Part shown: positions 46,610 through 58,013 of the stretch, in pieces
Layout of the letters: every line of letters starts with the position of its first letter
Numbering within the stretch: position 1 is the first letter of the stretch
NCBI GenBank assembly: GCA_027886185.1
Contig: WOAB01000619.1
Location: 124,001-188,000 of the forward strand
Direction of reading: 5' to 3'
Length of the DNA stretch: 64,000 nt
Origin: Rheum nobile
Lineage: Eukaryota > Streptophyta > Magnoliopsida > Caryophyllales > Polygonaceae
Translations under genes and position numbers: made by a program
Notes under the pieces: model-generated
What the model was told of the DNA's origin: nothing
What the model saw: only the letters and a program-made list of their open reading frames with translations
Databases searched by the model: none

Positions 46610-48527
46610 GAGGTGTTGGGGGTGAGGTTTTGAGCCATCCCAGCACCAAACCTCTGCCAAATTCGCCTCTCGCCGGAGTTTTGTTTTCGCCGGTTTTCTT
46701 GTGCTCGTCGGAGGTCTCGCCGGTGTTGTTTTGGTGTGTTTCCAGAGTGCCTTTGTGAAGCTTTTGGTTAGCCTTGGAGGTTAGAAGCCAAAGCAAGTCG
46801 AAGGAGGCCAAACCGCTCGTGTTTTTGGGTGAGTTTTCTCTCGTTTCAGTCGGCCGTGTTCTTAACGACGACCGCCGTGTTCTTCACGGCGACCGCCGTG
46901 TTCTTCACGGCGACCGCCGCCAAGAACGGCGACCGCCGCCAATGCCCAGAACGCCTTCGTGGCTTTGGCTTGGTCGGTTGTCATCGTGGCGTCTTTCCTT
47001 TCGTGTTCTTTCGCCGTGTTTAGATTCGTACTGTTTATATCGGGTCTAACTTAGGGTTCCTTTTATGGGTCGACTCGAAGGTCGTTGTGCTGTCAGAGCT
47101 GTACCGTGTCGAGCCCGGAATCCAGTGACGTCTTTAGACTATTCTGCAGAGTAAGGCAAGTGGCGGTTCGCTCTTGCTCTTTCGTTCCATATTTACATTA
47201 ATTATCAGTAGTTTATCTGAGTAATTAATTTGGAATGAATATTCTGTTTGTCTGGAAACGGTTTTGATAAACTGTTTTGAAAATCATATAATAGGTTGTA
47301 TACCTGCTAGAACAACGCTATTATCTGTGATCGCCTTTCGGGCCTTTATGTGGATTTATCCTGTAAATGTTGTGGTGCTGTAACTGTTTAGTTAGCACTG
47401 TTAGATAGGAACGTTACTCGGACTCTGTCCAGTCGTTTCTTTATAATCTGGTATCGGGATGGCTCGTCCCCATCTGGTACTATTCTAAGATCATGATCGG
47501 TCTCTTACACATGTGTGTAGAGACAGGACACTTAGCTGGTGTCACAAACCTTTCGATATACGTCACTCTCGACGAAACGTATACTAAGATGTGTCGTCCC
47601 ATTGGTGGGGTACACATGTAAAAGTCTATAACGTGATGTGTGTTTTTGAAACATAAATTAGATAAGTGCTACCTTGACGCACATAATTAATACACGTTGG
47701 GCGAGTAGTGCGGCTAAGTTCAGTGCAGCTAGGAAAACTCGTCTTGACTTGAATGTAGTACGTTCTCTTTCCAATCTGGATTCGCTGTAGGCGATGAGGT
47801 TGGTCGTGAACCGAAGCATCTCAGTCAGTTTTAAATCTTGGTTGAATGATTCTGTAACTTTCCAGATTTGTCATTGCTTCCTTAAAGACTCATTTCAGTT
47901 GGAGTCTTCTTTCAAGTCGATTTCTGTGAAGATTCAGTCTTCCAGAATCTTCTCTTGTGCATACCTCTTGTGTATTCCAGTAGGAGTATGGTGGTTGACA
48001 AGCGTACTCGATTATTATTCGAGGGACGAAGAGTCTAACCTAATACAACTGCTTCGAACCATTCTGCTTTGTTCCCTTGCTAGTCTATTCATTTAGACTA
48101 ACCAACCAATATTTTCCCTTGCATGGTTGGCTGGTGTCATCCGTTTGATTCGACACATCAGTTAAGAAGTAGCTCAGAAGATTAGAAGGACTATGAAGTC
48201 GGCGGTGGTTTTTGAATGTTTTAATTATTTCTTTAATCAGGTTATGATCCTTTGGACAATAACTCCGATTGTAACTTACTTTCTTAGTCTTCCGCTGTGT
48301 TGGGTTTAAACTATGTTTTGACCTATTCGGGATTGGGTTGTAATCCTGTAACTCTTATTTCCTCGACAATGTTATGTTTGGAATTTAATGCTTAATCTTT
48401 GTGTATCAATTGCATTTCATAAATTATATTTATTTGGTAAAGCCTTGGGTGATCTCGGTAAGGAACACTGGGGTCACTGGCGGTAATACCTTTCCAAAAG
48501 GGTTAAGTTTTGGGGGTGTTACAGTTG

Positions 48528-48539
48528 TGGTATCAGAGC
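48528..48539 (+). other. Primer binding site (initiator tRNA-Met), element B
   Basis: TGGTATCAGAGC four bases after the 5' LTR. Confidence 0.9.
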
Positions 48540-48735
48540 CAAAAGTTTTTAAAACGGGTTTGGAATTTTTTATAAACCAGTTATTCATTTTCAAAATGCT
48601 TTAAAAAGGGCTCTGAATTTTCATTCTGAAAAGAATTTAAAACCACCGTTCATAGTCATGTCTTCTTTATAGTCTGATATAGTAAGCTTGCTTCTATGTC
48701 TAGAAAGACTAATTCCTTTCTTATTGTTCGATAGG

Positions 48736-49662
48736 ATGGGTGTCTGCTTTTCTATTGGTAGGGGGTTGGAAGACGCCAAGGCGGATCAGCCGAGGCTAGA
48801 CTTTCCGTTACCTCAGCGATGTTTCGAGGTTGGAGGCCCGAGTAGCCCACCCGAAGACGTCAAGCACGTTCTCCCCGAGTCGGTTGTCCTTGTAGCCAGG
48901 AATGCTATGGTCCCTAGACTTGCACCTGTGCCACCACCAAGGGTGGAGGGAGTACAGGAATGGGAGCAGGAAGACGAGTTGTCAAGGTATGAACAAGGGG
49001 TTTACCAAGACGACTTTCTGCTGGGACCAATTCCCGAGGAGATCGAGTACGAGGAGGAGGAAGAGGAGATGCTTGAGCAAGATCCTGTCGAGGACGAGGA
49101 GATGATCGAGGATGATTCCGAGGATGAGGATCCCAGCGAGGATGATCCCAAGGAAGAGGATCCCATCGAGGATGATCCCGAGGAAGAGGATCCCATAGAG
49201 GATGATCCAGAAGAGGATCCAGAGTTGGACCTTGGAGGGCAGATTCAGGAGCCCGGTACAGGATTGTCACCAGTGCCAGAGTACTCACCCATGTCAGAAG
49301 CTGATTGGGAGGCACTGTATACCGAGTATGGTATTGGGAGAAGTGACAGGGAATCTCAGCCTATCCCTACTCCAAGGACATGGAGGTCGGAATCCGAGCT
49401 ACAGGAGATTCTCCGCCAGAGCGAGGAAATCTCCGCAGAACAGCAACGTCAGAGGGAGGAGCTGATCGCCAGTACACAGAGGAGGGCTGGAATAGAAGGA
49501 CCAGTCATGGACGACCCATACTTTTCTATGGCTGAGCTAGGACTATGTGCTTCAGGGTCAAGCAGGGTGCGAAACCCATCGCCAGAGCTCAATGGTGAGC
49601 CTAGCCCGAAGAGACCATGCACGGGTAGCCAGTCGTATGGGAGACGTTTTGGAACGCCTTGA
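48736..49662 (+). CDS. Intact pre-gag ORF of element B, function unknown
   Basis: A 308-residue ORF between the PBS and gag. I chose the ATG at 48736 over the in-frame one at 48688 because the MG start is conserved in family A. It begins MGVCFS, which fits the N-myristoylation pattern (Gly2, Ser6), and Cys4 could be palmitoylated. Residues about 100-170 are strongly acidic, with repeats of EDDPEEEDPI. A Glu/Gln-rich helix follows (QRQREELIASTQRR), and a basic C-terminal PSPKRPCTG is present. The ORF in element M has the same layout. No known domain is recognised. A role beside Gag at membranes or in RNA binding is only speculation. Confidence 0.7.
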   Translation: MGVCFSIGRGLEDAKADQPRLDFPLPQRCFEVGGPSSPPEDVKHVLPESVVLVARNAMVPRLAPVPPPRVEGVQEWEQEDELSRYEQGVYQDDFLLGPIPEEIEYEEEEEEMLEQDPVEDEEMIEDDSEDEDPSEDDPKEEDPIEDDPEEEDPIEDDPEEDPELDLGGQIQEPGTGLSPVPEYSPMSEADWEALYTEYGIGRSDRESQPIPTPRTWRSESELQEILRQSEEISAEQQRQREELIASTQRRAGIEGPVMDDPYFSMAELGLCASGSSRVRNPSPELNGEPSPKRPCTGSQSYGRRFGTP

Positions 49663-49951
49663 GGAGGAGTGGCGTTGCCTATCGTAGTAGTTCGTTTCTT
49701 AGTATTCCAAGTTGTACTTTGTGTAATATTTCAGTATTACGGCAAGTACTTTGAGAAACACTTATATCTTCGAGCAATGTTGTCCTAACGCTCGAATGAT
49801 AAACTTATGTGTAACTTGTGTAAGAATTCGAAGGTTCATCTATAAAATGCCAAGTTGATCTATTCTGAGTGATTTATTTACATTGATATATTGCATAAGT
49901 ATGTTGCATAATATTAATGTATTGAATGCTTGGAATTGGATCGGTAAACAG

Positions 49952-51280
49952 ATGGTGAACCCAAGAAGCACGAGAAACTCGACTCGAGCCGGTGCTGGGA
50001 CCAGCCAAAACCCCAGACCAGCAGGAAGAGGTGTTCAGGATGAACACGAGTCTGAGTCTCGCATCCAACAGAGGCGTGAAGGTCAGGATCAGACCCAGGC
50101 GCCGATGTTGTTTGACGCTGCAGCTGTTGAGGCGATCCGTGGGATCGTGATGCAGGCTATTACTGATGTCTTGAGACCAAGTGCGCCTCAAGCACAAGAA
50201 GTGCTTATTCATGCAGCAGTTCCTGATGTTGTGGAACCCAGAAACCCTGTGACTCAGGAGACTGCCGTTAGGGCGAGGGACATCTATGGTCGTGCTCTTA
50301 AGACCATTACTTCCATGAGACCCGACTGCTATAACGGGAAAGGGGAGCCAGTGGCAGTGACTCATTGGTTCTCCCATATGGAGAGGCTGTTCAAGAACGT
50401 GGAGTGTACAGAGGCCGAGAAGGTCCATATCGCGTCTCTTCAGCTGAAGGAGGAGGCTAGCGAGTGGTGGGAGAGCACTGGTTTGGCTGAGAGCCCAGTG
50501 TTGACTTGGTCGATGTTCAAGACCAAGATGGTTGATCGCTTTTTCTCTCGTGCTATGAGAGAGGAAAAGCATAAAGAGTTCTTGTACCCTTAGACCGATG
50601 GTCTGAGAGTGACTGAGTTGGCATCTAAGTTCAACCATCTTCTACAGTACGCCACTGCCGAGATCACCAGCGAGGCTCAAAAGATCTGGTACTTCCACGA
50701 GTGGATGAACCCGGATATCAAGCCATTAATGGTGCACCACACATGCTCTACCTTGGAGCAGTATGTGGATTGTGCCTATAAGCTGGAGGTGACTCTCGAG
50801 GAGTCGACCAAGAGGCGCAACCGACAAAAGTCGATGCAGCATCAGAACCAGGGAGGTGGTTTTAAGCGCCCTGCGCCACTGTCTAACTTCGCCAAGTCCG
50901 GCCGAGCTAAGACGGAGATGACGCAAGGAGGATCGACTCAGCAGTCAGGGCATACCAGGAGTTCCGTTCATTGTTATAACTGCGGTATTGCTGGGCACAA
51001 GAGCACTGAGTGTCGGAAGGAGAGGAGGCCATGCTTTGGGTGTGGACGTGATGGTCATCTGCAAAAGTTCTGCAAGCAGGGAAAGCAGAAGGGAGTAGAG
51101 TCGCAGCAAGGGTCAGTTCATCAGAGCAACCGACCTAGGTTTAAGCCTGCCGAGACTCCTAGCTCTTCAGTGCAGACGACTGCTCAGAACAGGGGAAAGG
51201 CCCCAGCTGCTTCTGGAAGTCAGGGCCAACGCTTGTACGAGATGCGTGAGGCAGATGGACCCAACGCTCCGATTGCTCAA
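49952..51280 (+). pseudogene. Element B gag
   Basis: Starts MVNPRSTRNSTRAG directly after GGTAAACAG. The gag domain spans about residues 105-290 (MRPDCYNGKGEPVAVTHW, ASEWWESTGLAESP, REEKHKEFLYP). Two complete CCHC knuckles follow: CYNCGIAGHKSTEC (about 50975-51014) and CFGCGRDGHLQKFC (about 51031-51072). A single TAG at 50591-50593 replaces the Lys of FLYPKT found in A and M. The frame continues into pol without a shift, as in other Tekay elements that encode one Gag-Pol. Confidence 0.88.
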
Positions 51281-53430
51281 GGTACTCTATACCTTTACTC
51301 TACTTCAGTGTGCATTCTGTTTGATTCTGGTGCTACGCATTCCTTTATTTCGGATAGCTGTGTTAGCAAGTTAGACTTAGTGTGCAATGATTCGTGCGAC
51401 CCTTTCGTCGTTAATCTTCCTAATGGAGAACATTTGGTGGGAACCAAGCATTTGTCCGACTTTCCGATTACCATTCAGGGTAAGGAATTCGAGGCAGATT
51501 TAATCTGCATAGCCATGGCTCCATACGACATTATTCTCGGTATGGATTGGCTGACGCGTCACAAGGCGGTGATCGACTTCAGTTCAAGAACGGTGACGGT
51601 GTCATCCGGGGGCCAATTCGTGTGCAAGTTCAAAGGTCGAAATGACGCTGATAACGACAAGCTGATCAATGCGATGGCTGCGTTTAAGCTACTACGACAA
51701 GGATGTGTCGGGTACCTTTGCTACTTGGATTCGCCTGAGAAGGATGGACCTGAGGTTCTTGATATTCCTGTAGTTAGGGAATTTTCGGATGTCTTTCCGG
51801 AAGAAATTCCAGGATTACCCCCAAATCGTGACGTAGAGTTTTCAATTGATCTCGAGCCTGGTACGGTGCCGATTTCCAAATCCCCGTATCGGATGGCTTC
51901 AGCTGAGATGCAAGAATTGAAGAATCAACTTGAAGATCTTCTTGACAAAGGTTATGTCAGGCCGAGTGCATCGCCGTGGGGTGCTCCGGTTTTATTCGTC
52001 AAAAAGAAGGACGGATCGTTCCGACTTTGTATCGACTATCGAGAGTTGAACAAGGTGACGATCAAGAACAAGTATCCTTTGCCTAGGATTGATGACTTGT
52101 TGGACCAATTGCAGGGAGCAAAGGTGTTCTCCAAGATCGACTTAAGATCTGGATATCATCAACTCAGGATTCGGGAGCAGGACATTCCTAGAACTGCGTT
52201 CAGGACCAGATATGGTCATTACGAGTTCGTAGTGATGCCTTTTGGGCTTACAAATGCTCCAGCTGTCTTTATGGATTTGATGAACCGATGTTTTCACCAG
52301 TACTTGGATAAGTTCGTGGTAGTCTTCATAGACGACATCTTGATCTATTCTCCGAATGAAGAAGTCCACGAGGAACATCTACGGATTTCCTTGTCGATCC
52401 TTAGACAACATCAGCTTTATGCTAAATTGTCTAAATGCGAATTCTGGATGAAGGAAGTGGCTTTCTTAGGCCACGTGATCAATAAAAATGGGGTTATGGT
52501 TGATCCCCAAAAGATTGAAGCTGTGGCTAAGTGGACACAGCCCTAGAGCGTGAAGGAGGTGCGCAATTTTCTTGGACTTGCCGGGTATTATAGAAGGTTT
52601 GTAGAAGGATTTTCAAAGATCGCTCTACCGATGACCAATCTACTCCGCAAAGTCCACAAGAAGTTTGTCTGGAATGACAAGTGCGAGGTCAGTTTCCAGG
52701 AGTTGAAACGACGGTTGACCTCGGCACCCGTGTTAGCACTCCCAGAGGGGAATGACGATTATGTGGTCTATAGTGATGCTTCCAAGTGTGGCCTTGGTTG
52801 TGTTTTGATGCAAAGGGGCAGAGTCATTGCTTACGCATCTAGACAACCCAAGATTTATGAAGAAAACTATCCGACCCATGATCTTGAGTTAGCAGCGGTT
52901 GTCTTTGCGCTGAAGATTTGGAGGCATTACCTCTATGGTATAAGATGCCAAGTCTTCACTGACCACAAAAGTCTCAAGTATATATTTACTCAGAAGGAGT
53001 TAAATATGAGACAACGCCGCTGGCTAGAGTTGCTCAAGGACTACGACATGGAGTTGTTGTATCATCCGGGCAAGGCTAATGTAGTAGCTGATGCGCTAAG
53101 CCGGAAGACAACGCACGAGACTGTGGTTGCGTTGCTTACTGCTCAGACCAAGCTAAACCAGGAGTCATACGACATTGAAGTCTTGTATGACCAGCATAGA
53201 GGGTACCTGAGTATGATGGAGATTCAGGCTATACTGCTGGATCAAATCAAAGAAAAGCAAGTCAATGACATCATCTTGGTAAAGTTAAGCAGTGAAGTGA
53301 TGGATGGGAAAGCTCCCAGTTTTGTGGTTCAGGATGATGGATCACTTTGGTTTCAGGATCGGATCTGTGTGCCTGACACAGAAGGTCTTCGTCAGTTGGT
53401 GATGAGAGAAGCTCATTCATCTGCCTTCCG
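51281..53430 (+). pseudogene. Element B protease, reverse transcriptase and RNase H
   Basis: Same frame as gag. Protease: LFDSGATHSFI (about 51318-51350). RT: SPYRMASAEMQELK, GSFRLCIDYRELNKVTIKNKYPLPRIDDLL, FSKIDLRSGYHQ, MPFGLTNAPAVFMDLMN and the catalytic FIDDILIYS (about 52325-52351). RNase H: YSDASKCGLGCVLMQ, HDLELAAVVFALKIWRHYL, FTDHKSLKYIF and VVADALSRK. TAG at 52544-52546 lies between RT and its connection. All catalytic residues are present, so apart from two stops the polymerase part is well preserved. It ends at REAHSSAFR, where the foreign segment begins. Confidence 0.9.
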
Positions 53431-54418
53431 ACCGGCTACTCACTTCTAGATCTTCTGGTTCGGGGACTACAAAAAAGAAAAGTTAAGGCAAGAGTTAAGA
53501 CACATAAAATACGCGAAAGAGAAGACAAATTCATACTATCGATTCGCCACTCCGTCAACAAAAACGGACACTCTCCCTCCTTCTCCAAAGAAGAACGTTC
53601 GACGAAAAAGAACTTCGACCCCCATCCGCGGTTGTTGACATCAGGACTCTGCACCAAGGGCTTCCAACCATGTCGGATACGCAACTGAACGCGAAAGAAC
53701 TCTTCGACCCAATAAAGTAGTTATACCACAGAGCGTCAAAATCAAAATCGGCCCCAGTTTCAACATTCACAAGGTCTAAAACCCTAAGAACTCTCCACGC
53801 CTGAGGCATTACTTGACATGGCGCCAGCGCCAAAGTGGCTAAAAAATCCCTGACAAGGGGAGAGAAAGGAAATTTGTGCCCTATTCTAAACGGGTATGCG
53901 TAGAAGCAGATCCATCCTTCGTAATGCGCATCGGCCCTCTCGTCTGGATGAGGCAACCTGGCGACCATCTCCGGTGGAAAGCCTCCGACTTGGACAACTT
54001 GATCCAGCTCCGCCTGGGACAAAGTGCTAGTCAATGCATCCGACTCCTTCAAAATGAAACGAGGAGGAGTTTCGCCTTCACGAGAATCGGAAAGAGTCTT
54101 CGACGACTCGGAAGCCTCGATGGAAACCATTTCGAGAATGGAAAGAGAGAGAGAGATCAAAGAGCTGTGACTAGAGAAATCAGAAAACTATGGCGAAAGA
54201 GACCGAGAAGCTTACCAGAAGAAACTTGCAAAGGAAGATGGGATGAAGACTAATCGATTCTCTCTGCTCTGAATTTATGGAGGGAAGCGAAGATTTGCAG
54301 AGGCGTCGCATCATGCCCCGATCACGCGCCACGTAGCCCTGAGCAAACGCGCCAAAAAAGGATGGTGAAGATCCTATATAGAGAAGTTGCCACGGATTCC
54401 GTTTTACTTACCTAAACC
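53431..54418. other. Foreign ~1-kb segment inside element B pol
   Basis: The polymerase frame stops matching at about 53430 and resumes at 54422 (LPLPVPEWKWEDISMDF). About 45 codons that should encode the integrase HHCC zinc domain are absent, so this is a replacement rather than a clean insertion. No inverted repeats or target duplication are seen. Borders are uncertain by up to about 40 bp on the left. Confidence 0.75.
53555..54130 (-). pseudogene. Fragment of a retroelement-type 'putative gypsy' protein (PF04195-like)
   Basis: The minus-strand frame starts MVSIEASESSKTL at 54130. Residues about 45-125 include PPEMVARLPHPDERAD, CFYAYPFRIGHKFPFSPLVRDFL and LALAPCQVMPQAWRVLR, the pattern of the plant family annotated as putative gypsy-type transposon or Transposase_28, known from Tat-like and other elements. 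The frame ends after about 191 residues. Upstream on the same strand are a CTCTCT-rich leader and TCTATATAGG (54383-54372), a possible TATA box. The piece may thus have brought its own promoter, antisense to element B. Confidence 0.65.
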
Positions 54419-54421
54419 GAA

Positions 54422-55519
54422 ATGCTACCTCTCCCCGTGCCAGAATGGAAATGGGAGGACATTTCCATGGACTTCGTCACTGGGCTACCCAAGACTCGAA
54501 GTCAGAGAGATGCTATTTGGGTAATTGTGGATAGGCTTATGAAGAGTGCTCATTTCATAGCCATCAAGACCACATGGGAAACCCAGAAGTTAGCCGAAGT
54601 TTACCAGAAGGAGATTGTCCGCTTACATGGCATCCCTAAGACCATTGTATCGGACCGAGATGGCCGTTTCATGTCAAGATTCTGGAAGGAACTTCATAAG
54701 GCTATGGGAACCGAGTTAAGGTTCAGTACAGCGTTTCATCCTCAGACAGATGGCCAGTCCGAAAGGACCATCCAGACTCTGGAGGATATGCTTAGAGCTT
54801 GTGTGCTCGATCGTCCGACTAGCTGGGAGGACAGCTTAAGTCTGATTGAGTTCACATACAACAATAGTTGGCATGCTACAATCAAGATGGCTCCGTTTGA
54901 AGCTTTGTATGGTCGCAGATGCAGATCTCTAATTTGTTGGGACGATAATGCCGACAAAATTATGCTTGGACCAGAGTTGGTCGAAAGGACGGCTTCAGAC
55001 ATTGCTTTGATCAGACAAAGAATGTTGACCGCTCAGAGTCGACAAAAGTCCTACGCAGATAGGAAGCGCAGGACTGTCGAGTTCGAGGTCGGTGACAAGG
55101 TTTTTGTCAAGGTGTCGCCTTCCAAAGGAGTTTTCAGATTTGGTAAGCGTGGGAAGCTTAACCCTCGCTACGTGGGACCATTCGAGATTTTGGATAGAGT
55201 GGGATCTCTAGCGTACCGTTTGGCATTGCCACCATCGGCTCACCCGGTGCATAATGTGTTCCACGTGTCTTTACTCAGAAAGTATGTGCCAGATGAGTCT
55301 CATGTGCTTAGTTATGAGGACATCGAGATTCAAGCTAATGGTACTTACGAAGTGTTTCCCGTGCCCATTTTGGAGCGTCGGGAGAAGCATTTGCGCAACA
55401 AGATCGTACCTTTGGTACGAGTGCTGTGGTCCAAGTCAGGGACCGAAGAAGTTATTTGGGAGACGTGGGAAACCGAGTCAGATATGCTCAGGCGTTTTCC
55501 CGAGTTATTCTCGACCTAA
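54422..55519 (+). pseudogene. Element B integrase core and chromodomain
   Basis: 365 codons, in the same frame as the upstream pol. The integrase core shows the three acidic residues: Asp in ISMDFVTGLPK, Asp in IVSDRDGRFMSRF, and Glu in HPQTDGQSERTIQTLEDML. The C-terminal region contains NPRYVGPFEILDRVGSLAYRLALPP and HNVFHVSLLRKYVPD. A Tekay-type chromodomain follows (ILERREKHLRNKIVPLVRVL, then EEVIWETWETESDMLRRFPELFST). The zinc-binding domain is missing, replaced by the foreign segment, so integrase would not be made in working form. This part itself has no stops. Confidence 0.88.
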
Positions 55520-55541
55520 GTTTCGGGGTCGAAACTTCTTG

Positions 55542-55555
55542 TAAGGGGGAGGAGA
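55542..55555 (+). other. Polypurine tract, element B
   Basis: AAGGGGGAGGAGA directly before the 3' LTR. Confidence 0.8.
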
Positions 55556-58013
55556 TGTGATACCCCGTATTTTTGTAAGGTTATTTTGGGAATTATGGAA
55601 TTTTCCCGAGTACCCGTTGTGTACGTCGGATTTAATTCAGGTAGCTTGAGACATTCTGTAATGTGCTCTATATCTGTAATATTTTTCTCAGTGAAATAAT
55701 ATACAGACAAGGTGCCTTGAATTTTAAATTGTCGTTCGCGTACGATAATTTTTATCCCGGTTTATCGTCATGCTCGTTCAAAGCCGAATGGGCGGGAAAA
55801 GGGGAAAACAGCGACCGCCGTTCAGAAACGGCGACCGCCATTCAGAAACGGCGACCGCCGTGGTTGGGCCCGAGGAGTCAACTTGTCAGCTTCTAGCTGG
55901 CCGCGACAGACCTGGCAACGGCGACCGCCGCGTTTACGGCGACCGCCGCGTTTACGGCGACCGCCGCGTGCCCGCCGCAGGCAAAAACGGCGACCGCCGT
56001 GATTGTCCAGTGGGCATTGCCCGTTGGTCGCCGGCGGAAATCAAGGGCGCCGATCTTGATTTCGGCCGCGTCTCAGGGTTTGGTTGATCGCTTCAGACAC
56101 TTTGGCTATAAAAGGAGGTGTTGGGGGTGAGGTTTTGAGCCATCCCAGCACCAAACCTCTCGCCGGAGTTTTGTTTTCGCCGGTTTTCTTGTGCTCGCCG
56201 GAGGTCTCGCCGGTGTTGTTTTGGTGTGTTTCCAGAGTGCCTTTGTGAAGCTTTTGGTTAGCCTTGGAGGTTAGAAGCCAAAGCAAGTCGAAGGAGGCCA
56301 AACCGCTCGTGTTTTTGGGTGAGTTTTCTCTCGTTTCAGTCGGCCGTGTTCTTAACGACGACCGCCGTGTTCTTCACGGCGACCGCCGTGTTCTTCACGG
56401 CGACCGCCGCCAAGAACGGCGACCGCCGCCAATGCCCAGAACGCCTTCGTGGCTTTGGCTTGGTCGGTTGTCATCGTGGCGTCTTTCCTTTCGTGTTCTT
56501 TCGCCGTGTTTAGATTCGTACTGTTTATATCGGGTCTAACTTAGGGTTCCTTTTATGGGTCGACTCGAAGGTCGTTGTGCTGTCAGAGCTATACCGTGTC
56601 GAGCCCGGAATCCAGTGACGTCTTTAGACTATTCTGCGGAGTAAGGCAAGTGGCGGTTCGCTCTTGCTCTTTCGTTCCATATTTACATTAATTATCAGTA
56701 GTTTATCTGAGTAATTAATTTGGAATGAATATTCTGTTTGTCTGGAAACGGTTTTGATAAACTGTTTTGAAAATCATATAATAGGTTGTATATCTGCTAG
56801 AACAACGCTATTATCTGTGATCGCCTTTCGGGCCTTTATGTGGATTTATCCTGTAAATGTTGTGGTGCTGTAACTGTTTAGTTAGCACTGTTAGATAGGA
56901 ATGTTACTCGGACTCTGTCTAGTCGTTTCTTTATAATCTGGTATCGGGATGGCTCGTCCCCATCTGGTACTATTCTAAGATCATGATCGGTCTCTTACAC
57001 ATGTGTGTAGAGACAGGACACGTAGCTGGTGTCACAAACCTTTCGGTATACGTCACTCTCGAAGAAACATATACTAAGATGTGTCGTCCCATTGGTGGGG
57101 TACACATGTAAAAGTCTATAACGTGATGTGTGTTTTTGAAACATAAATCAGATAAGTGCTACCTTGACGCACATAATTAATACACGTTGGGCGAGTAGTG
57201 CAGCTAAGTTCAGTGCAGCTAGGAAAACTCGTCTTGACTTGAATGTAGTACGTTCTCTTTCCAATCTGGATTCGCTGTAGGCGATGAGGTTGGTCGTGAA
57301 CCGAAGCATCTCAGTCAGTTTTAAATCTTGGTTGAATGATTCTGTAACTTTCCAGATTTGTCATTGCTTCCTTAAAGACTCATTTCAGTTGGAGTCTTCT
57401 TTCGAGTCGATTTCTGTGAAGATTCAGTCTTCCAGAATCTTCTCTTGTGCATACCTCTTGTGTATTCCAGTAGGAGTATGGTGGTTGACAAGCGTACTCG
57501 ATTATTATTCGAGGGACGAAGAGTCTAACCTAATACAACTGCTTCGAACCATTCTGCTTTGTTCCCTTGCTAGTCTATTCATTTAGACTAACCAACCAAT
57601 ATTTTCCCTTGCATGGTTGGCTGGTGTCATCCGTTTGATTCGGCACATCAGTTAAGAAGTAGCTCAGAAGATTAGAAGGACTATGAAGTCGGCGATGGTT
57701 TTTGAATGTTTTAATTATTTCTTTAATCAGGTTATGATCCTTTGGACAATAACTCCGATTGTAACTTACTTTCTTAGTCTTCCGCTGTGTTGGGTTTAAA
57801 CTATGTTTTGACCTATTCGGGATTGGGTTGTAATCCTGTAACTCTTATTTCCTCGACAATGTTATGTTTGGAATTTAATGCTTAATCTTTGTGTATCAAT
57901 TGCATTTCATAAATTATATTTATTTGGTAAAGCCTTGGGTGATCTCGGTAAGGAACACTGGGGTCACTGGCGGTAATACCTTTCCAAAAGGGTTAAGTTT
58001 TGGGGGTGTTACA
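55556..58013 (+). repeat. Element B 3' LTR (2458 bp, complete)
   Basis: Begins TGTGATACCCCG and ends GGGTGTTACA; the family-A LTR continues at 58014. TATA is at 56107-56114 and GGTGAGT at 56318-56324. Seven palindrome copies lie upstream of TATA. The rest is almost the same as the 5' LTR, with scattered single-base differences. Confidence 0.92.
55808..56000 (+). repeat. ACGGCG-AC-CGCCGT palindromes, B 3' LTR
   Basis: Copies start at about 55808, 55828, 55848, 55918, 55936, 55954 and 55987. Two copies more than in the 5' LTR, each gained or lost as part of a 20-bp (CAGAAACGGCGACCGCC-type) or 18-bp (GTTTACGGCGACCGCCGC) unit. Confidence 0.9.

Larger units (their letters stand above)
46213..48523 (+). 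repeat. Element B 5' LTR (5' truncated)
   Basis: Starts inside the LTR at TATTTTTCTCAGTG, corresponding to 55680 of the 3' LTR, and ends GGGTGTTACA. TATA is at 46602-46609 and GGTGAGT at 46828-46834. It has five upstream palindrome copies against seven in the 3' LTR, and holds a 15-bp segment (CTGCCAAATTCGCCT) that the 3' LTR lacks. Confidence 0.9.
46213..58013 (+). mobile_element. Tekay-type Ty3/gypsy element B, near complete
   Basis: Order: 5' LTR (lacking its first 124 bp), PBS, pre-gag ORF, gag-pol in one frame with chromodomain, purine tract, 3' LTR. It sits inside the middle LTR of array A. The 5' junction shares TGTAA between the A and B sequences, and 28 bp of A (39990-40017 equivalent) are missing. 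This indicates a small deletion by end joining after insertion. LTRs are nearly identical, so the insertion is recent. Two nonsense codons and a foreign segment in place of the integrase zinc domain leave it unable to move by itself. Confidence 0.9.

Noticed and set aside
46341..46940. CRISPR-like array of short palindromic repeats
   Set aside because: Units are 12-14 bp with irregular short spacers inside plant LTRs. There is no bacterial context and no cas genes.
46250..47049. Arg/Pro-rich frames in the B LTRs
   Set aside because: By-products of ACGGCGACCGCCG repeats in three frames; the sequence is LTR promoter and leader.
48914..49315. Minus-strand Pro/Arg-rich frame of 133 codons
   Set aside because: Shadow of the family-B pre-gag ORF; the plus-strand frame has the conserved start and a counterpart in element M.
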